41,195 nt of DNA, from the IMG/VR virus record IMGVR_UViG_3300020469_000094, positions 1 through 41,195 of that record; one strand, given 5' to 3'. The position numbers and the translations under genes were made by a program. Shown one piece after another: positions 1 to 6,620 of the stretch. Under the pieces are notes generated by a model that saw only the letters and a program-made list of their open reading frames with translations, was not told the DNA's origin and ran no database searches. This DNA is from a virus. The first letter of the stretch is position 1. The number at the start of each line of letters is the position of its first letter.

Positions 1-104
1 AAGAACGCAATATACGTATAGTTTATAACACTAGAGATCACTCCTTTTCCACAACTTCCCTTCGCGAAAGAATCAAAAAAGGCTTTAAAATTAATATCTA
101 CTAG
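1..104 (+). CDS. 3' end of a nucleotidyltransferase-like gene (partial)
   Basis: Only the last ~33 codons are present, open from the left edge in the frame starting at base 3 and ending with TAG at 102-104. The residues read RNIRIVYNTRD, then SFSTTSLRERIKKG. That pattern resembles the C-terminal (I)SST-x-IR region of NMN adenylyltransferase/cytidylyltransferase-type enzymes, where it contacts the nucleotide phosphates. The catalytic HxGH region would lie outside the window, so function is an inference from a short motif. Confidence 0.4.
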   Translation, partial: ERNIRIVYNTRDHSFSTTSLRERIKKGFKINIY

Positions 105-106
105 TA

Positions 107-126
107 CAGAAACATGCATGTTTTTT
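107..126. repeat. Palindromic element, copy 1
   Basis: It contains the perfect 14-bp palindrome AAACATGCATGTTT (110-123), just after a stop codon and 14 bp upstream of an early-type -35 box. The 20 bp 107-126 recur in inverted orientation at 13687-13706, again 14 bp upstream of the same -35 box. It could be a short terminator hairpin (T-run at 121-126) or an operator. Confidence 0.6.
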
Positions 127-137
127 GCAGAAAACAC

Positions 138-166
138 TGTACATTTGTCCTAATACCTGTTACAAT
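138..166 (+). promoter_or_regulatory. Early-type promoter P1
   Basis: -35 TGTACA at 138-143, 17-bp spacer, TG-extended -10 TACAAT at 161-166. The block AAACACTGTACA is identical at four other sites in this window. It drives the small-gene cluster starting at 198. Its leader, with GGAG, is almost identical to that of the promoter before 14316, suggesting a duplicated cassette. Confidence 0.8.
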
Positions 167-197
167 ATCTATATAAATCAAATTAGGAGTGATTAAA

Positions 198-446
198 ATG
201 GAAAGAATAAATTTAAATGATATAGGCCGAAAACCACAAAATGGTTTCGTAGGCAAAAGAGTAGATGGATCATCAATTGTCATAGTTGATATTGGTGATA
301 ATAAAGAACTAAAAAATCTTATGATTGATAATAAAGACTTATCATCATGGGATAAATTTTGCGATTTAATCGGCGACTTTGACCCAAGAGGTCAAGTAGA
401 TATTGATTGGCTATTTGTTAATGGAAAACCGAGGGTATTTCACTAA
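198..446 (+). CDS. Small acidic early-type protein, unknown function
   Basis: An 82-residue protein starting MERINLNDIG. I chose the ATG at 198 because AGGAG (185-189) lies 8 bases upstream; a GTG at 189 in the same frame overlaps that ribosome-binding site and is unlikely. The protein has no signal peptide or membrane segment and is rich in Asp and Lys. It is the first gene after promoter P1, and its stop overlaps the next start (TAATG), so the two are probably translationally coupled. I do not recognise the family. Confidence 0.7.
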   Translation: MERINLNDIGRKPQNGFVGKRVDGSSIVIVDIGDNKELKNLMIDNKDLSSWDKFCDLIGDFDPRGQVDIDWLFVNGKPRVFH

Positions 447-1036
447 TGGCATATGATATAAGCGATAAAATAATCCTAGTAGATTGCGATGGAGTTCTCT
501 GTGATTGGGGATATGCATTTACGCAATGGATGCAACACACTAAAGGATTTAAAACAGTACACGATAGCAAATATAATATTGCAGAAAGGTTTGGTATACA
601 ACCATCTGAAGGTAAAAAGTTAGTTAGAGAATTTAATGATTCTGCTGCAATAGCTTTTCTACCTCCACTTAGAGATGCAGTATACTATATGAAAAGATTG
701 AATATGCTACATGGATATAAGTTCGTGTGCATAACATCATTATCAACTAATAAATACGCACAGAGATTAAGAACACAAAATCTTAAAATGCTATTTGGAG
801 AAGAGCTCTGGGAAGACTTTGTTTATCTAGGTTGTGGTGCTGATAAGGACGAAGAGCTCATAAAATTTGAAGGAAGCGAATGTTGGTGGGTAGAAGATAA
901 ACCAGAAAATTGTAAAGCTGGCGAAAAAGTAGGTTTAAGACCAATACTGGTTGGTCACGATCATAACATAGAATGCTATGATTATCCAAGGTTTGACAAA
1001 TGGAAATACATATATAGGCATATAATCGGTGAATGA
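446..1036 (+). CDS. HAD-superfamily phosphatase / 5'-nucleotidase-like protein
   Basis: 196 residues. The N-terminus carries the HAD nucleophile motif as VDCDGVLCDW (Asp13 and Asp15). A Thr/Ser-containing motif II (CITSLS, near residue 96) and an acidic WWVEDKPENC motif in the C-terminal third complete a HAD layout. The family hydrolyses phosphate esters; phage members are often compared with 5'(3')-deoxyribonucleotidases, which would fit nucleotide recycling, but the substrate cannot be read from sequence. It lies between TAATG coupling upstream and an 8-base overlap with the next gene. Confidence 0.75.
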   Translation: MAYDISDKIILVDCDGVLCDWGYAFTQWMQHTKGFKTVHDSKYNIAERFGIQPSEGKKLVREFNDSAAIAFLPPLRDAVYYMKRLNMLHGYKFVCITSLSTNKYAQRLRTQNLKMLFGEELWEDFVYLGCGADKDEELIKFEGSECWWVEDKPENCKAGEKVGLRPILVGHDHNIECYDYPRFDKWKYIYRHIIGE

Positions 1037-1616
1037 GAAAGCAATTATATTAGGAAATGGAGAATCTAGAAAAGGTATAGATTACCGTAAGGTTTATCCA
1101 GATCATTTTGTTTATGGCTGTAATGGAGCTTATAAAGAATCTCCTGACGCTCTTGTGTGTACAGATAGCTATATGCAACACATAATATATGAAACTAATT
1201 ATTGTGAAAAGAATCTTTGCTATTTTAGCGAATGGGATCCATTACCAGGTGATGTTGCTTTAGGAATAGCACCTACAGCATTTGGTAATTTGGCTATGAT
1301 TTCTAATAATAGAGAAAATAGACAAAACGCACAGATAGCTGGTACAGAAAAGTTCATATATATTACATGGGTTGATGATAACGACAATGTTATTTCAATC
1401 CCTGAAATAGAAATTTCATCTGGAAGTAGAGCTTTACTATTAGCCTGTGAGGCAGGATTTAAAGAAATTCTGCTATTGGGCTTTGATGGTATGGGTGCTA
1501 CTAATGTTTATCAAAAAGATAAAGGTTACGAAAGATCAACACCTCGTGCTGAGTGGATTAGTGAACGAGAAAAAATAAAAGGAAAATTTAAAGATATTAA
1601 AATAAAAGAGGTATAA
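1029..1616 (+). CDS. DUF115/CST-I-like (sialyltransferase-fold) protein
   Basis: 195 residues from a GTG start overlapping the upstream stop; no ATG in this frame suits better. The N-terminus AIILGNGESRKGIDY resembles the nucleotide-binding GNGxS loop of the DUF115 and CST-I sialyltransferase-like families, and SGSRALLLACEAGFKEILLLGFDG (split here as two adjoining motifs, residues ~132-155) matches their second conserved block. Family members bind nucleotide-sugars or pterin substrates; a surface-glycan role is possible but unproven. The catalytic assignment is by motif memory only. Confidence 0.5.
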   Translation: MNEKAIILGNGESRKGIDYRKVYPDHFVYGCNGAYKESPDALVCTDSYMQHIIYETNYCEKNLCYFSEWDPLPGDVALGIAPTAFGNLAMISNNRENRQNAQIAGTEKFIYITWVDDNDNVISIPEIEISSGSRALLLACEAGFKEILLLGFDGMGATNVYQKDKGYERSTPRAEWISEREKIKGKFKDIKIKEV

Positions 1617-1757
1617 ATGGCAAAATCAACAGGAGCATATGCGTCATCACATATAGGCGTAAAAAAGGGAACAAGTCAAGGTCGAAGACCAGATACTTCT
1701 ACAATGAATAAAAGTAAAAGACGATCATTTAAAAAATATAGAGGCCAGGGGAAATAA
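1617..1757 (+). CDS. Small basic protein
   Basis: 46 residues, MAKSTGAYASSHIG onward, very rich in Lys, Arg, Ser and Gly. It starts immediately after the previous stop and ends one base before the next ATG, which supports a real gene in a tightly packed cluster. The charge suggests nucleic-acid or capsid contact, but no family is recognised. Confidence 0.6.
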   Translation: MAKSTGAYASSHIGVKKGTSQGRRPDTSTMNKSKRRSFKKYRGQGK

Positions 1758-1758
1758 A

Positions 1759-1956
1759 ATGCCAACAAAATTTAAACCTACTCAGGTAACAAGAGAACGT
1801 GGAACAGGAAAATTAAGTACTACACATTTTTATATGAAAACAATGCCGAAACAAGAATTGTTTGATTACATTAATAATGATAATAGTAAACCTAAAATTA
1901 AACAGAAATGTCGAAATGAATTAATTCGACGTGGAATAAAAATAGTATATGCGTAA
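1759..1956 (+). CDS. Small conserved T4-type phage protein
   Basis: 65 residues, MPTKFKPTQVTRERG, ending in KQKCRNELIRRGIKIVYA. I recall similar short basic proteins in marine T4-like phages (pattern KxKQKxxNELxRRG). The ribosome-binding site is weak (CCAGGGG at 1745-1751). No function is known; it overlaps the next gene by 8 bases. Confidence 0.7.
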   Translation: MPTKFKPTQVTRERGTGKLSTTHFYMKTMPKQELFDYINNDNSKPKIKQKCRNELIRRGIKIVYA

Positions 1957-2113
1957 AATATGGACAATTTGGAAATATGCAATAGGAAGTTTTTCAGATG
2001 AACAAACTGAAGAATATGATAATGTTGTTGCAATTGCCAGAACATTCATTGTTGGATTAAACGTTATATGTGCAATTTTTATTATAGCTAATATTATAAA
2101 GGGTTGGGTATGA
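1949..2113 (+). CDS. Small single-span membrane protein
   Basis: 54 residues. The N-terminal half reads MRKIWTIWKYAIGSFSDEQTEEYDN; residues ~28-50 form one hydrophobic helix (VAIARTFIVGLNVICAIFII). I recall similar proteins (IWxYAxGSFSDxxTExYDNVV) in marine T4-like phages, without known function. It overlaps its neighbours on both sides by 8 and 4 bases. Confidence 0.7.
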   Translation: MRKIWTIWKYAIGSFSDEQTEEYDNVVAIARTFIVGLNVICAIFIIANIIKGWV

Positions 2114-2280
2114 CAACAAAAAATGACATAACTGGCGATTTAATAAAAACTAAAACAGAAGGTCAAAGTAATTATAGAGATAATTATGACAAAATATTCG
2201 GAAAAAAGAATAAAGACAAGATATCACAAGATTCTGTTCGACGAGAACAGCCCCTTTCGCGCGAAAGTGGTTCCAAATAA
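2110..2280 (+). CDS. Small hydrophilic protein
   Basis: 56 residues, MTTKNDITGDLIKTKTEG onward; highly charged, no membrane segment. Its start overlaps the previous stop (ATGA). Its last 95 bases are shared with another plausible small gene in a different frame (2186-2341). Function unknown. Confidence 0.55.
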   Translation: MTTKNDITGDLIKTKTEGQSNYRDNYDKIFGKKNKDKISQDSVRREQPLSRESGSK

Positions 2281-2341
2281 AAAGAAGAAAAACCCCCGTA
2301 AAGAAACTAAAAAGCTTATAAATAGTTTAATAGAGGACTAA
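2186..2341 (+). CDS. Small basic protein in overlapping frame
   Basis: 51 residues, MTKYSEKRIKTRYHKILFDE, then a Lys/Arg-rich tail (VVPNKKKKNPRKETKKL). The stop is at 2339-2341, three bases before the next ATG. The N-terminal half lies inside the preceding gene in another frame. The DExxPFRAKVV stretch resembles short conserved phage proteins I recall, so I favour it being real. Function unknown. Confidence 0.5.
   Translation: MTKYSEKRIKTRYHKILFDENSPFRAKVVPNKKKKNPRKETKKLINSLIED
2317..2324 (+). promoter_or_regulatory. T4-type late promoter box
   Basis: Perfect TATAAATA. By T4 geometry the transcript would start near 2330, just ahead of GAGG (2334-2337) and the ATG at 2344. Confidence 0.6.
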
Positions 2342-2343
2342 AT

Positions 2344-2610
2344 ATGAGTATAGATATTAATCAATTTGATTTCGGCTTTACGGCTGTAGATGAGAATGAA
2401 CTAGAAGCAGTACAAAAAGTTACTACTGAAGCTACTAGTGCATCTGCATCTTTACAAGAAGCTGAAGATAAATTAAACAAGCTGTATAATGCCATATTGC
2501 CATTATTAACTAATCTTAAAAAGAACCCCGAAAAAGAATATATTCTCTGGCCTAATCGTACAGAAAAAATAGAAGAATTCGAAGATCATATATCAGGAAT
2601 TATAAAATGA
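2344..2610 (+). CDS. Conserved T4-type phage protein, unknown function
   Basis: 88 residues beginning MSIDINQFDFGFTAVDENEL. The centre is predicted helical, and the C-terminus has YILWPNRTEKIEEFEDHI, a block I recall as conserved in marine T4-like phages. It follows a late promoter and a good GAGG ribosome-binding site, and its stop overlaps the next start, so it is probably expressed late with the structural proteins. Exact role unknown. Confidence 0.7.
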   Translation: MSIDINQFDFGFTAVDENELEAVQKVTTEATSASASLQEAEDKLNKLYNAILPLLTNLKKNPEKEYILWPNRTEKIEEFEDHISGIIK

Positions 2611-3938
2611 CAATAATATCGTCTGGACAAATAGCTTTACAAGATGGAGGAACTAATCCATCAAGCACAGTAGAAAATAAGTTATACGATAATACCATGA
2701 TTTCAGGTGTCGATGGATTATTGACGGTAGAGAGAAAGTATGAACTTGATATTGGAGATCAATTTCAAAATTTTACAGAATGGCAAGGAGATCATTATGG
2801 GTTTCATGCAAATCATCTTGCTTCAGGCGTACAAGGAAATCCTGTATTTGGTTTTTTAGGTAGTGTCGGGGGTGGATCGGGCCATCTTCCAGCTGGTAAT
2901 TTTAGATGTCAATCTTTATCAAATATTGGATCAGCCACAACTGCATTTACAGATGGTAGTGGAACCACAAGGACTATAAGAGCTATAACATGGGGAATTC
3001 CAGATACATCTCCATCACCAAACACTAACAGCAAATGGTTCATATTTGGTCTCAGCGGAACAGGTATTAGTAATAGCGATACTACATTTAAAAGTATAAA
3101 AATTACTAAACCCGGTGGATCACAACAAACATTTACAAGATCTAGTGCATCACAATACAGTTCATCCGATAATGGTGGTACTGCATGGGCTTGGGAAGTT
3201 GATAGTTCTGGTACAACTACAATAGATAATTTAGGAACAAGTGGAACTGGTTGGGATGTAGAAATATATGGTGCAGATATCACAACATCATTTAATAATG
3301 GAATTGCTGAAGAACATGGTGGAGCAGATAGTTCTGATGTTAAAATGTCAGATTATTACACTAATGGAACCTTTTTAGGATCCGTATCAGGTGTTCCATC
3401 TACTGGCGAAATAAAATTTTCAGACTTTTTAAGTACAACAGCAACAGCTCCAGGTATACATTCATTTACCATGACTCCAAAATGGCAGGTTGTACAATTA
3501 TATGGTAGTACTTATACTTATTCATCTGGTTATTATGATGCTTATGGTTCCAACTCTGGTACTTTATCTGATGATACATTTCCTAATACTGGAACAATAA
3601 ATTTCGGTGGAAGTAATAGAACAGCTAATTCATTGACAATAGGTACTTTTAGAAATTCTTCTTTTAATAATACAACCAATGGTACTTATTTTGGTTTAAC
3701 TATAACTTGTGATAGTGCCTTTACAAATGCTGGATTTACAAATATAAAAATTTATTTAAATAGTACTTCTGCGTCTGGATCACCAGATAAAACATTAGTT
3801 AGAACAGATGCATCATTTTCTGCATATCAAGTTGGAAGCGTATATTACGGCATTTGGAATTGGACAGAAACTAATGCATTTTCAACGTACTTTGGAAGTT
3901 CTTCTAGCAATAATGATAGTTTTATAGTAATTGATTAA
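2607..3938 (+). CDS. Virion structural / tail-fibre-like protein
   Basis: 443 residues with low complexity of Ser, Thr, Gly and Asn and almost no Lys/Glu-rich helices, as in beta-rich fibre or receptor-binding proteins. The start MTIISSGQIALQDGG and a later block SVSGVPSTGEIKFSDF (~residue 265) fit a marine phage virion motif (S-x-G-x-I-x-[ML]-x-[DE]-[FI]), also present in the next gene, so the two are probably distant paralogues. The C-terminal ~160 residues may be an independent lectin-like domain. It overlaps the upstream gene by 4 bases and is likely transcribed from the late promoter at 2317. Confidence 0.6.
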   Translation: MTIISSGQIALQDGGTNPSSTVENKLYDNTMISGVDGLLTVERKYELDIGDQFQNFTEWQGDHYGFHANHLASGVQGNPVFGFLGSVGGGSGHLPAGNFRCQSLSNIGSATTAFTDGSGTTRTIRAITWGIPDTSPSPNTNSKWFIFGLSGTGISNSDTTFKSIKITKPGGSQQTFTRSSASQYSSSDNGGTAWAWEVDSSGTTTIDNLGTSGTGWDVEIYGADITTSFNNGIAEEHGGADSSDVKMSDYYTNGTFLGSVSGVPSTGEIKFSDFLSTTATAPGIHSFTMTPKWQVVQLYGSTYTYSSGYYDAYGSNSGTLSDDTFPNTGTINFGGSNRTANSLTIGTFRNSSFNNTTNGTYFGLTITCDSAFTNAGFTNIKIYLNSTSASGSPDKTLVRTDASFSAYQVGSVYYGIWNWTETNAFSTYFGSSSSNNDSFIVID

Positions 3939-3939
3939 T

Positions 3940-3947
3940 TATAAATA
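3940..3947 (+). promoter_or_regulatory. T4-type late promoter box
   Basis: Perfect TATAAATA directly after the preceding stop codon. The predicted start is near 3953, leaving a ~10-base leader before the ATG at 3964. Confidence 0.65.
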
Positions 3948-3963
3948 ATATAGGAAATAAAAA

Positions 3964-4746
3964 ATGCCATTACCAACAACTAACATATCAATGAACGACA
4001 TCCATATAGAAGTAGGTGGATCGTCAGGTACGACTGTTTCATTAAATGATGCAGACGTTAGAGGAATAGGAAATCCTAATTCTACATATGATGGCGGTGA
4101 TGGTATTAATACAACATCTGGTAGTGCTATTAATATGGGAGAATTTAGAGGGGCTGAAGATACAGCTAACTTTGAATTATTAACAGCTAATGCAAACGGC
4201 GTTAGAAATTCTAGTTCAGGTTTAGGAATGACCGGAACTAGAACAGTAACCTCAGGAATTGTGTTTTTAAATCCAGTTGGGTTATATGCAAAAGCTACTC
4301 TAAATAATAATGTTGTAACTTTAGAATTCAAAGAATATAATTCAGCATCAACATCTACTTATTATAAGCCAAGTGGAACACAGACTACATTATCAACTAC
4401 TTATATTAATAGTGGATCAAGAACTTATGCATCAGGAGCTGTTGATGCAATGAAAATAAATTTTTCTTATCAGTTAACAGATTCTACAGGTACTGGATCA
4501 GTACAAAATGCGTTCTCAGGACATGGAGCTACTTATGGTCCATATAGCTTCCACACCGTATCAAATGGTCAATCAGTCGGCGGTGGAATATACGCTAATG
4601 CGACTGCAGAATGTTACACACAATCTGAAAGAAGTATTACAGTAACTGCAACATTAACATTAAGAGGCACTGGTTATAATGATACTGTGGTAGCAACGCA
4701 TACTGGTTCATTTAGTAGTTTCTCTAATTCAAATAATTGTTTCTAG
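3964..4746 (+). CDS. Virion structural protein with conserved N-terminal anchor
   Basis: 260 residues. The N-terminus reads NISMNDIHIEVGGSSGTTVSLNDADVRG, given here by its key residues, and ends the first domain with INMGEFRGA (~residue 55). This anchor pattern recurs in minor virion proteins of marine phages. The rest is beta-rich and Thr/Ser/Asn-heavy, with a tail reading TVTATLTLRGTGYNDTVVATHTG. It has its own late promoter. A tail-fibre or surface decoration role is inferred. Confidence 0.65.
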   Translation: MPLPTTNISMNDIHIEVGGSSGTTVSLNDADVRGIGNPNSTYDGGDGINTTSGSAINMGEFRGAEDTANFELLTANANGVRNSSSGLGMTGTRTVTSGIVFLNPVGLYAKATLNNNVVTLEFKEYNSASTSTYYKPSGTQTTLSTTYINSGSRTYASGAVDAMKINFSYQLTDSTGTGSVQNAFSGHGATYGPYSFHTVSNGQSVGGGIYANATAECYTQSERSITVTATLTLRGTGYNDTVVATHTGSFSSFSNSNNCF

Positions 4747-4754
4747 GATAATAT

Positions 4755-5108
4755 ATGGCATTTTTAAATTATAAAACACAATTAATAAGAGACGAATCAA
4801 ATGTCTCATCAATATATAAAGTTACAGTTAAAAAGCATAGTGCAACAACTGAATTAACACAAACATATAACGATGAAGATGGTAATGAACAAAGTTATAC
4901 ATATGACGGATTTACAGATGATACAGTTTTAGATTCTAGGATTATAAACTATAATATACCAGAAGCTGATAAAACTAGCGTAGTTCCTGGCCATCCACAT
5001 GTACATGAAGAAGAGATTGAATATCAAGAATGTGCAACAAAATGGTTAAATGCTGTTAAACAAACAGCTGAATATACGACAGCAAAAGAAGAATTACTAG
5101 GAGAGTAA
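4755..5108 (+). CDS. Hypothetical late protein
   Basis: 117 residues, MAFLNYKTQLIRDESNV onward, acidic and soluble, with GHPHVHEEEIEYQE near residue 78. It follows the structural gene by 8 bases and precedes the lysozyme by 3, so it is likely cotranscribed from the promoter at 3940. Family not recognised; a small virion or chaperone protein is possible. Confidence 0.6.
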   Translation: MAFLNYKTQLIRDESNVSSIYKVTVKKHSATTELTQTYNDEDGNEQSYTYDGFTDDTVLDSRIINYNIPEADKTSVVPGHPHVHEEEIEYQECATKWLNAVKQTAEYTTAKEELLGE

Positions 5109-5111
5109 ATT

Positions 5112-5576
5112 ATGTTTTTTAATAAAAATAAAGATATTGATGTAGATCAATTAAGAGAACAATTAATAATAGACGAGGGACAAGTAAATGAAATATATCA
5201 TGATCACCTTGGCTATGCTACATTTGGCATTGGACACTTGGTATTGGAAGGAGACCCAGAATTCGGGTTGGCGTTGGGTACTGCAGTCTCAGAGGATAGA
5301 GTTATATCATGCTTCGCCAAGGATGTAGAGACAGTCATTAGTGATTGCAAAAAATTGCATGATGGTTGGGACGGCTACCCAGAAGAGGTTAAACAAGTTG
5401 TCGCAAATATGATGTTTAATATGGGACTTACGCGCTTAAGTAAATTTAAAAAGCACAACGCAGCGCTGCAATGTGGAGATTGGAAGGAGGCGGCTGTCGA
5501 AGGCCGTGATTCAAAATGGTACAGACAAGTGACGAACAGAGCAGAAAGACTCATGTTGAGACTCGAGGCGATGTAA
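5112..5576 (+). CDS. T4-type lysozyme (GH24 endolysin)
   Basis: 154 residues. The catalytic arrangement of T4 lysozyme is clear: DEG with Glu22, then Asp31 and Thr37 (spacing 9 and 6, as E11/D20/T26 of T4 lysozyme), followed by FGIGH. It cleaves the NAM-NAG bond of peptidoglycan at lysis. It has no signal peptide, so it would need a holin; two holin-like genes lie at 6324 and 6620. The gp5 spike in this genome lacks the lysozyme domain found in T4. Base composition rises to about half G+C in parts of this gene, unlike its AT-rich neighbours, hinting at acquisition by transfer. Confidence 0.9.
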   Translation: MFFNKNKDIDVDQLREQLIIDEGQVNEIYHDHLGYATFGIGHLVLEGDPEFGLALGTAVSEDRVISCFAKDVETVISDCKKLHDGWDGYPEEVKQVVANMMFNMGLTRLSKFKKHNAALQCGDWKEAAVEGRDSKWYRQVTNRAERLMLRLEAM

Positions 5577-5710
5577 ATTATTATCATACTAATGAAACAC
5601 AAACTAATAAAGGTTGGCATTGGTGTTATGATAAAAAAGGGTATTTTAGATACTCAGATTGGTTTAAAACTAAAAAGGAAATAGGAGAAAAATATGGCTT
5701 CAACAGTTAA
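5516..5710 (+). CDS. Small ORF overlapping the lysozyme end
   Basis: 64 residues. The only in-frame ATG (5516) lies inside the lysozyme gene and has a poor ribosome-binding site. The part after the lysozyme stop (YYHTNETQTNKGWHWCYDKKGYF and a Lys/Tyr-rich end) looks protein-like and returns to AT-rich composition. It may be a genuine overlapping gene or the 3' remnant of a gene whose start was replaced when the lysozyme arrived. Confidence 0.4.
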   Translation: MVQTSDEQSRKTHVETRGDVNYYHTNETQTNKGWHWCYDKKGYFRYSDWFKTKKEIGEKYGFNS

Positions 5711-5948
5711 ACTATTAGGCTCAGAAGTAAATTTAGCATCAGCAACTAACGTTGGAAATGCTAAATTAGTAAGAGTACTTAATAACAAAACAAGTGTTCA
5801 GGCAATTACACAAAAAAATGCTAGTGGTACAACACTAGCAACTGTTACTTTAGCAGCTGGAGAAGTTGCATATATTGAAAAGGGAGGCCAAGATACTTTA
5901 ACTGGCCTAGCTTCTTCATTAGCAGTAAGTGTAGCATTTACTAATTAA
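5694..5948 (+). CDS. Small virion-type beta protein
   Basis: 84 residues, MASTVKLLGSEVNLASATNVG, with beta-strand alternation and a motif TLAAGEVAYIEKGGQDTL. Similar short proteins occur in marine phages next to structural genes, by recollection only. The ATG at 5694 has a strong TAGGAG upstream within the previous ORF. Probably a minor structural or decoration protein. Confidence 0.65.
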   Translation: MASTVKLLGSEVNLASATNVGNAKLVRVLNNKTSVQAITQKNASGTTLATVTLAAGEVAYIEKGGQDTLTGLASSLAVSVAFTN

Positions 5949-5975
5949 TGAGGGCATTTCTCTTAGGAGAATATA

Positions 5976-6293
5976 ATGTTCGATTTAACAGACACAGCAT
6001 TAATTGAAACGCTCAAAAAAACCGAAGAATCGGGAAGCACCGATATACGTATTGGTGTTACTGGTGGCGGTTGTAATGGTTATGAGTATGTTATACAATG
6101 GTGCGAAAAAATTAGAAGAGATGACCATATCTTAGATTATGGAAAATTTCAAATAGTTATAGATAATGAATCCCTTGAATATCTAAAGGATGCCCAATTA
6201 GATTGGGTAACCGAAGGATTAAATTCCTTTTATAAAATAATCAACCCCCTGGAAACGGCATCATGTGGATGCGGTGTTTCCGTTTCTTTTTGA
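5976..6293 (+). CDS. IscA/HesB-type iron-sulfur cluster carrier
   Basis: 105 residues with the A-type carrier signature: Cys33 in GGGCNGY and Cys97-Gly-Cys99 near the C-terminus (C-x63-C-G-C, as in IscA). The family takes or delivers Fe-S clusters as dimers or tetramers. Similar genes occur in marine myophages, where they may support Fe-S enzymes during infection; the partner here is unknown. A clear ribosome-binding site (TTAGGAG) precedes the ATG. The 3' end of the gene also forms the terminator hairpin at 6251-6281. Confidence 0.85.
   Translation: MFDLTDTALIETLKKTEESGSTDIRIGVTGGGCNGYEYVIQWCEKIRRDDHILDYGKFQIVIDNESLEYLKDAQLDWVTEGLNSFYKIINPLETASCGCGVSVSF
6251..6291 (+). terminator. Terminator hairpin at the end of the IscA-like gene
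   Basis: GGAAAC (6251-6256) pairs with GTTTCC (6276-6281), and GCATC (6258-6262) pairs with GATGC (6268-6272) around a 5-base loop. GTTTCTTTTT follows. The hairpin is made of coding sequence and separates this gene from the late-promoter unit starting at 6311. Confidence 0.65.
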
Positions 6294-6310
6294 TTTAAGA
6301 TCACAATTAT

Positions 6311-6318
6311 TATAAATA
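6311..6318 (+). promoter_or_regulatory. T4-type late promoter box for the curli-like module
   Basis: Perfect TATAAATA followed by 5 bases and then the ATG at 6324. With T4 spacing (last A at -6), +1 is the A of the start codon, so this transcript may be leaderless. Confidence 0.7.
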
Positions 6319-6323
6319 AACGT

Positions 6324-6620
6324 ATGGATGAAGTGTTTAAGTTGATTGCTGATGTAGGAGCACCTATAGCCGGATCAATCATCATGGGCGTTTTTATATT
6401 TATTGTTATAAAGCAAATCCTTGCTGGTATAATAGACCAAATAAAGACTCTCACGATGTTTTGCCAATCTTTGGAGAATAGAGCGAGAACAATGAGCAAC
6501 GAAATCATAAAAATCGACTTATTAGTATCTAGTGCATTAGATTTACCACCAGATATTGATAGAATAGCTCGTGCAGAAAACTTTATCGAAGATGGTAAAC
6601 TTGATGTGAGAAGAGATTAA
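6324..6620 (+). CDS. Holin-like small membrane protein 1
   Basis: 98 residues. One hydrophobic helix (~residues 13-36, PIAGSIIMGVFIFIVIKQIL), then an amphipathic helical tail. Length and layout resemble BhlA/UviB-type holin or bacteriocin-associated proteins. It is similar throughout to the next gene product (LIADVGAP against LVSDYGFP, then matching helices), so the two are probably tandem paralogues. A role in lysis timing with the lysozyme at 5112 or in the envelope module downstream is inferred. The stop overlaps the next ATG. Confidence 0.55.
   Translation: MDEVFKLIADVGAPIAGSIIMGVFIFIVIKQILAGIIDQIKTLTMFCQSLENRARTMSNEIIKIDLLVSSALDLPPDIDRIARAENFIEDGKLDVRRD

Noticed and set aside
189-200. 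GTG start at 189 for the first small gene
   Set aside because: The GTG overlaps the AGGAG ribosome-binding site for the ATG at 198, which is the better start.
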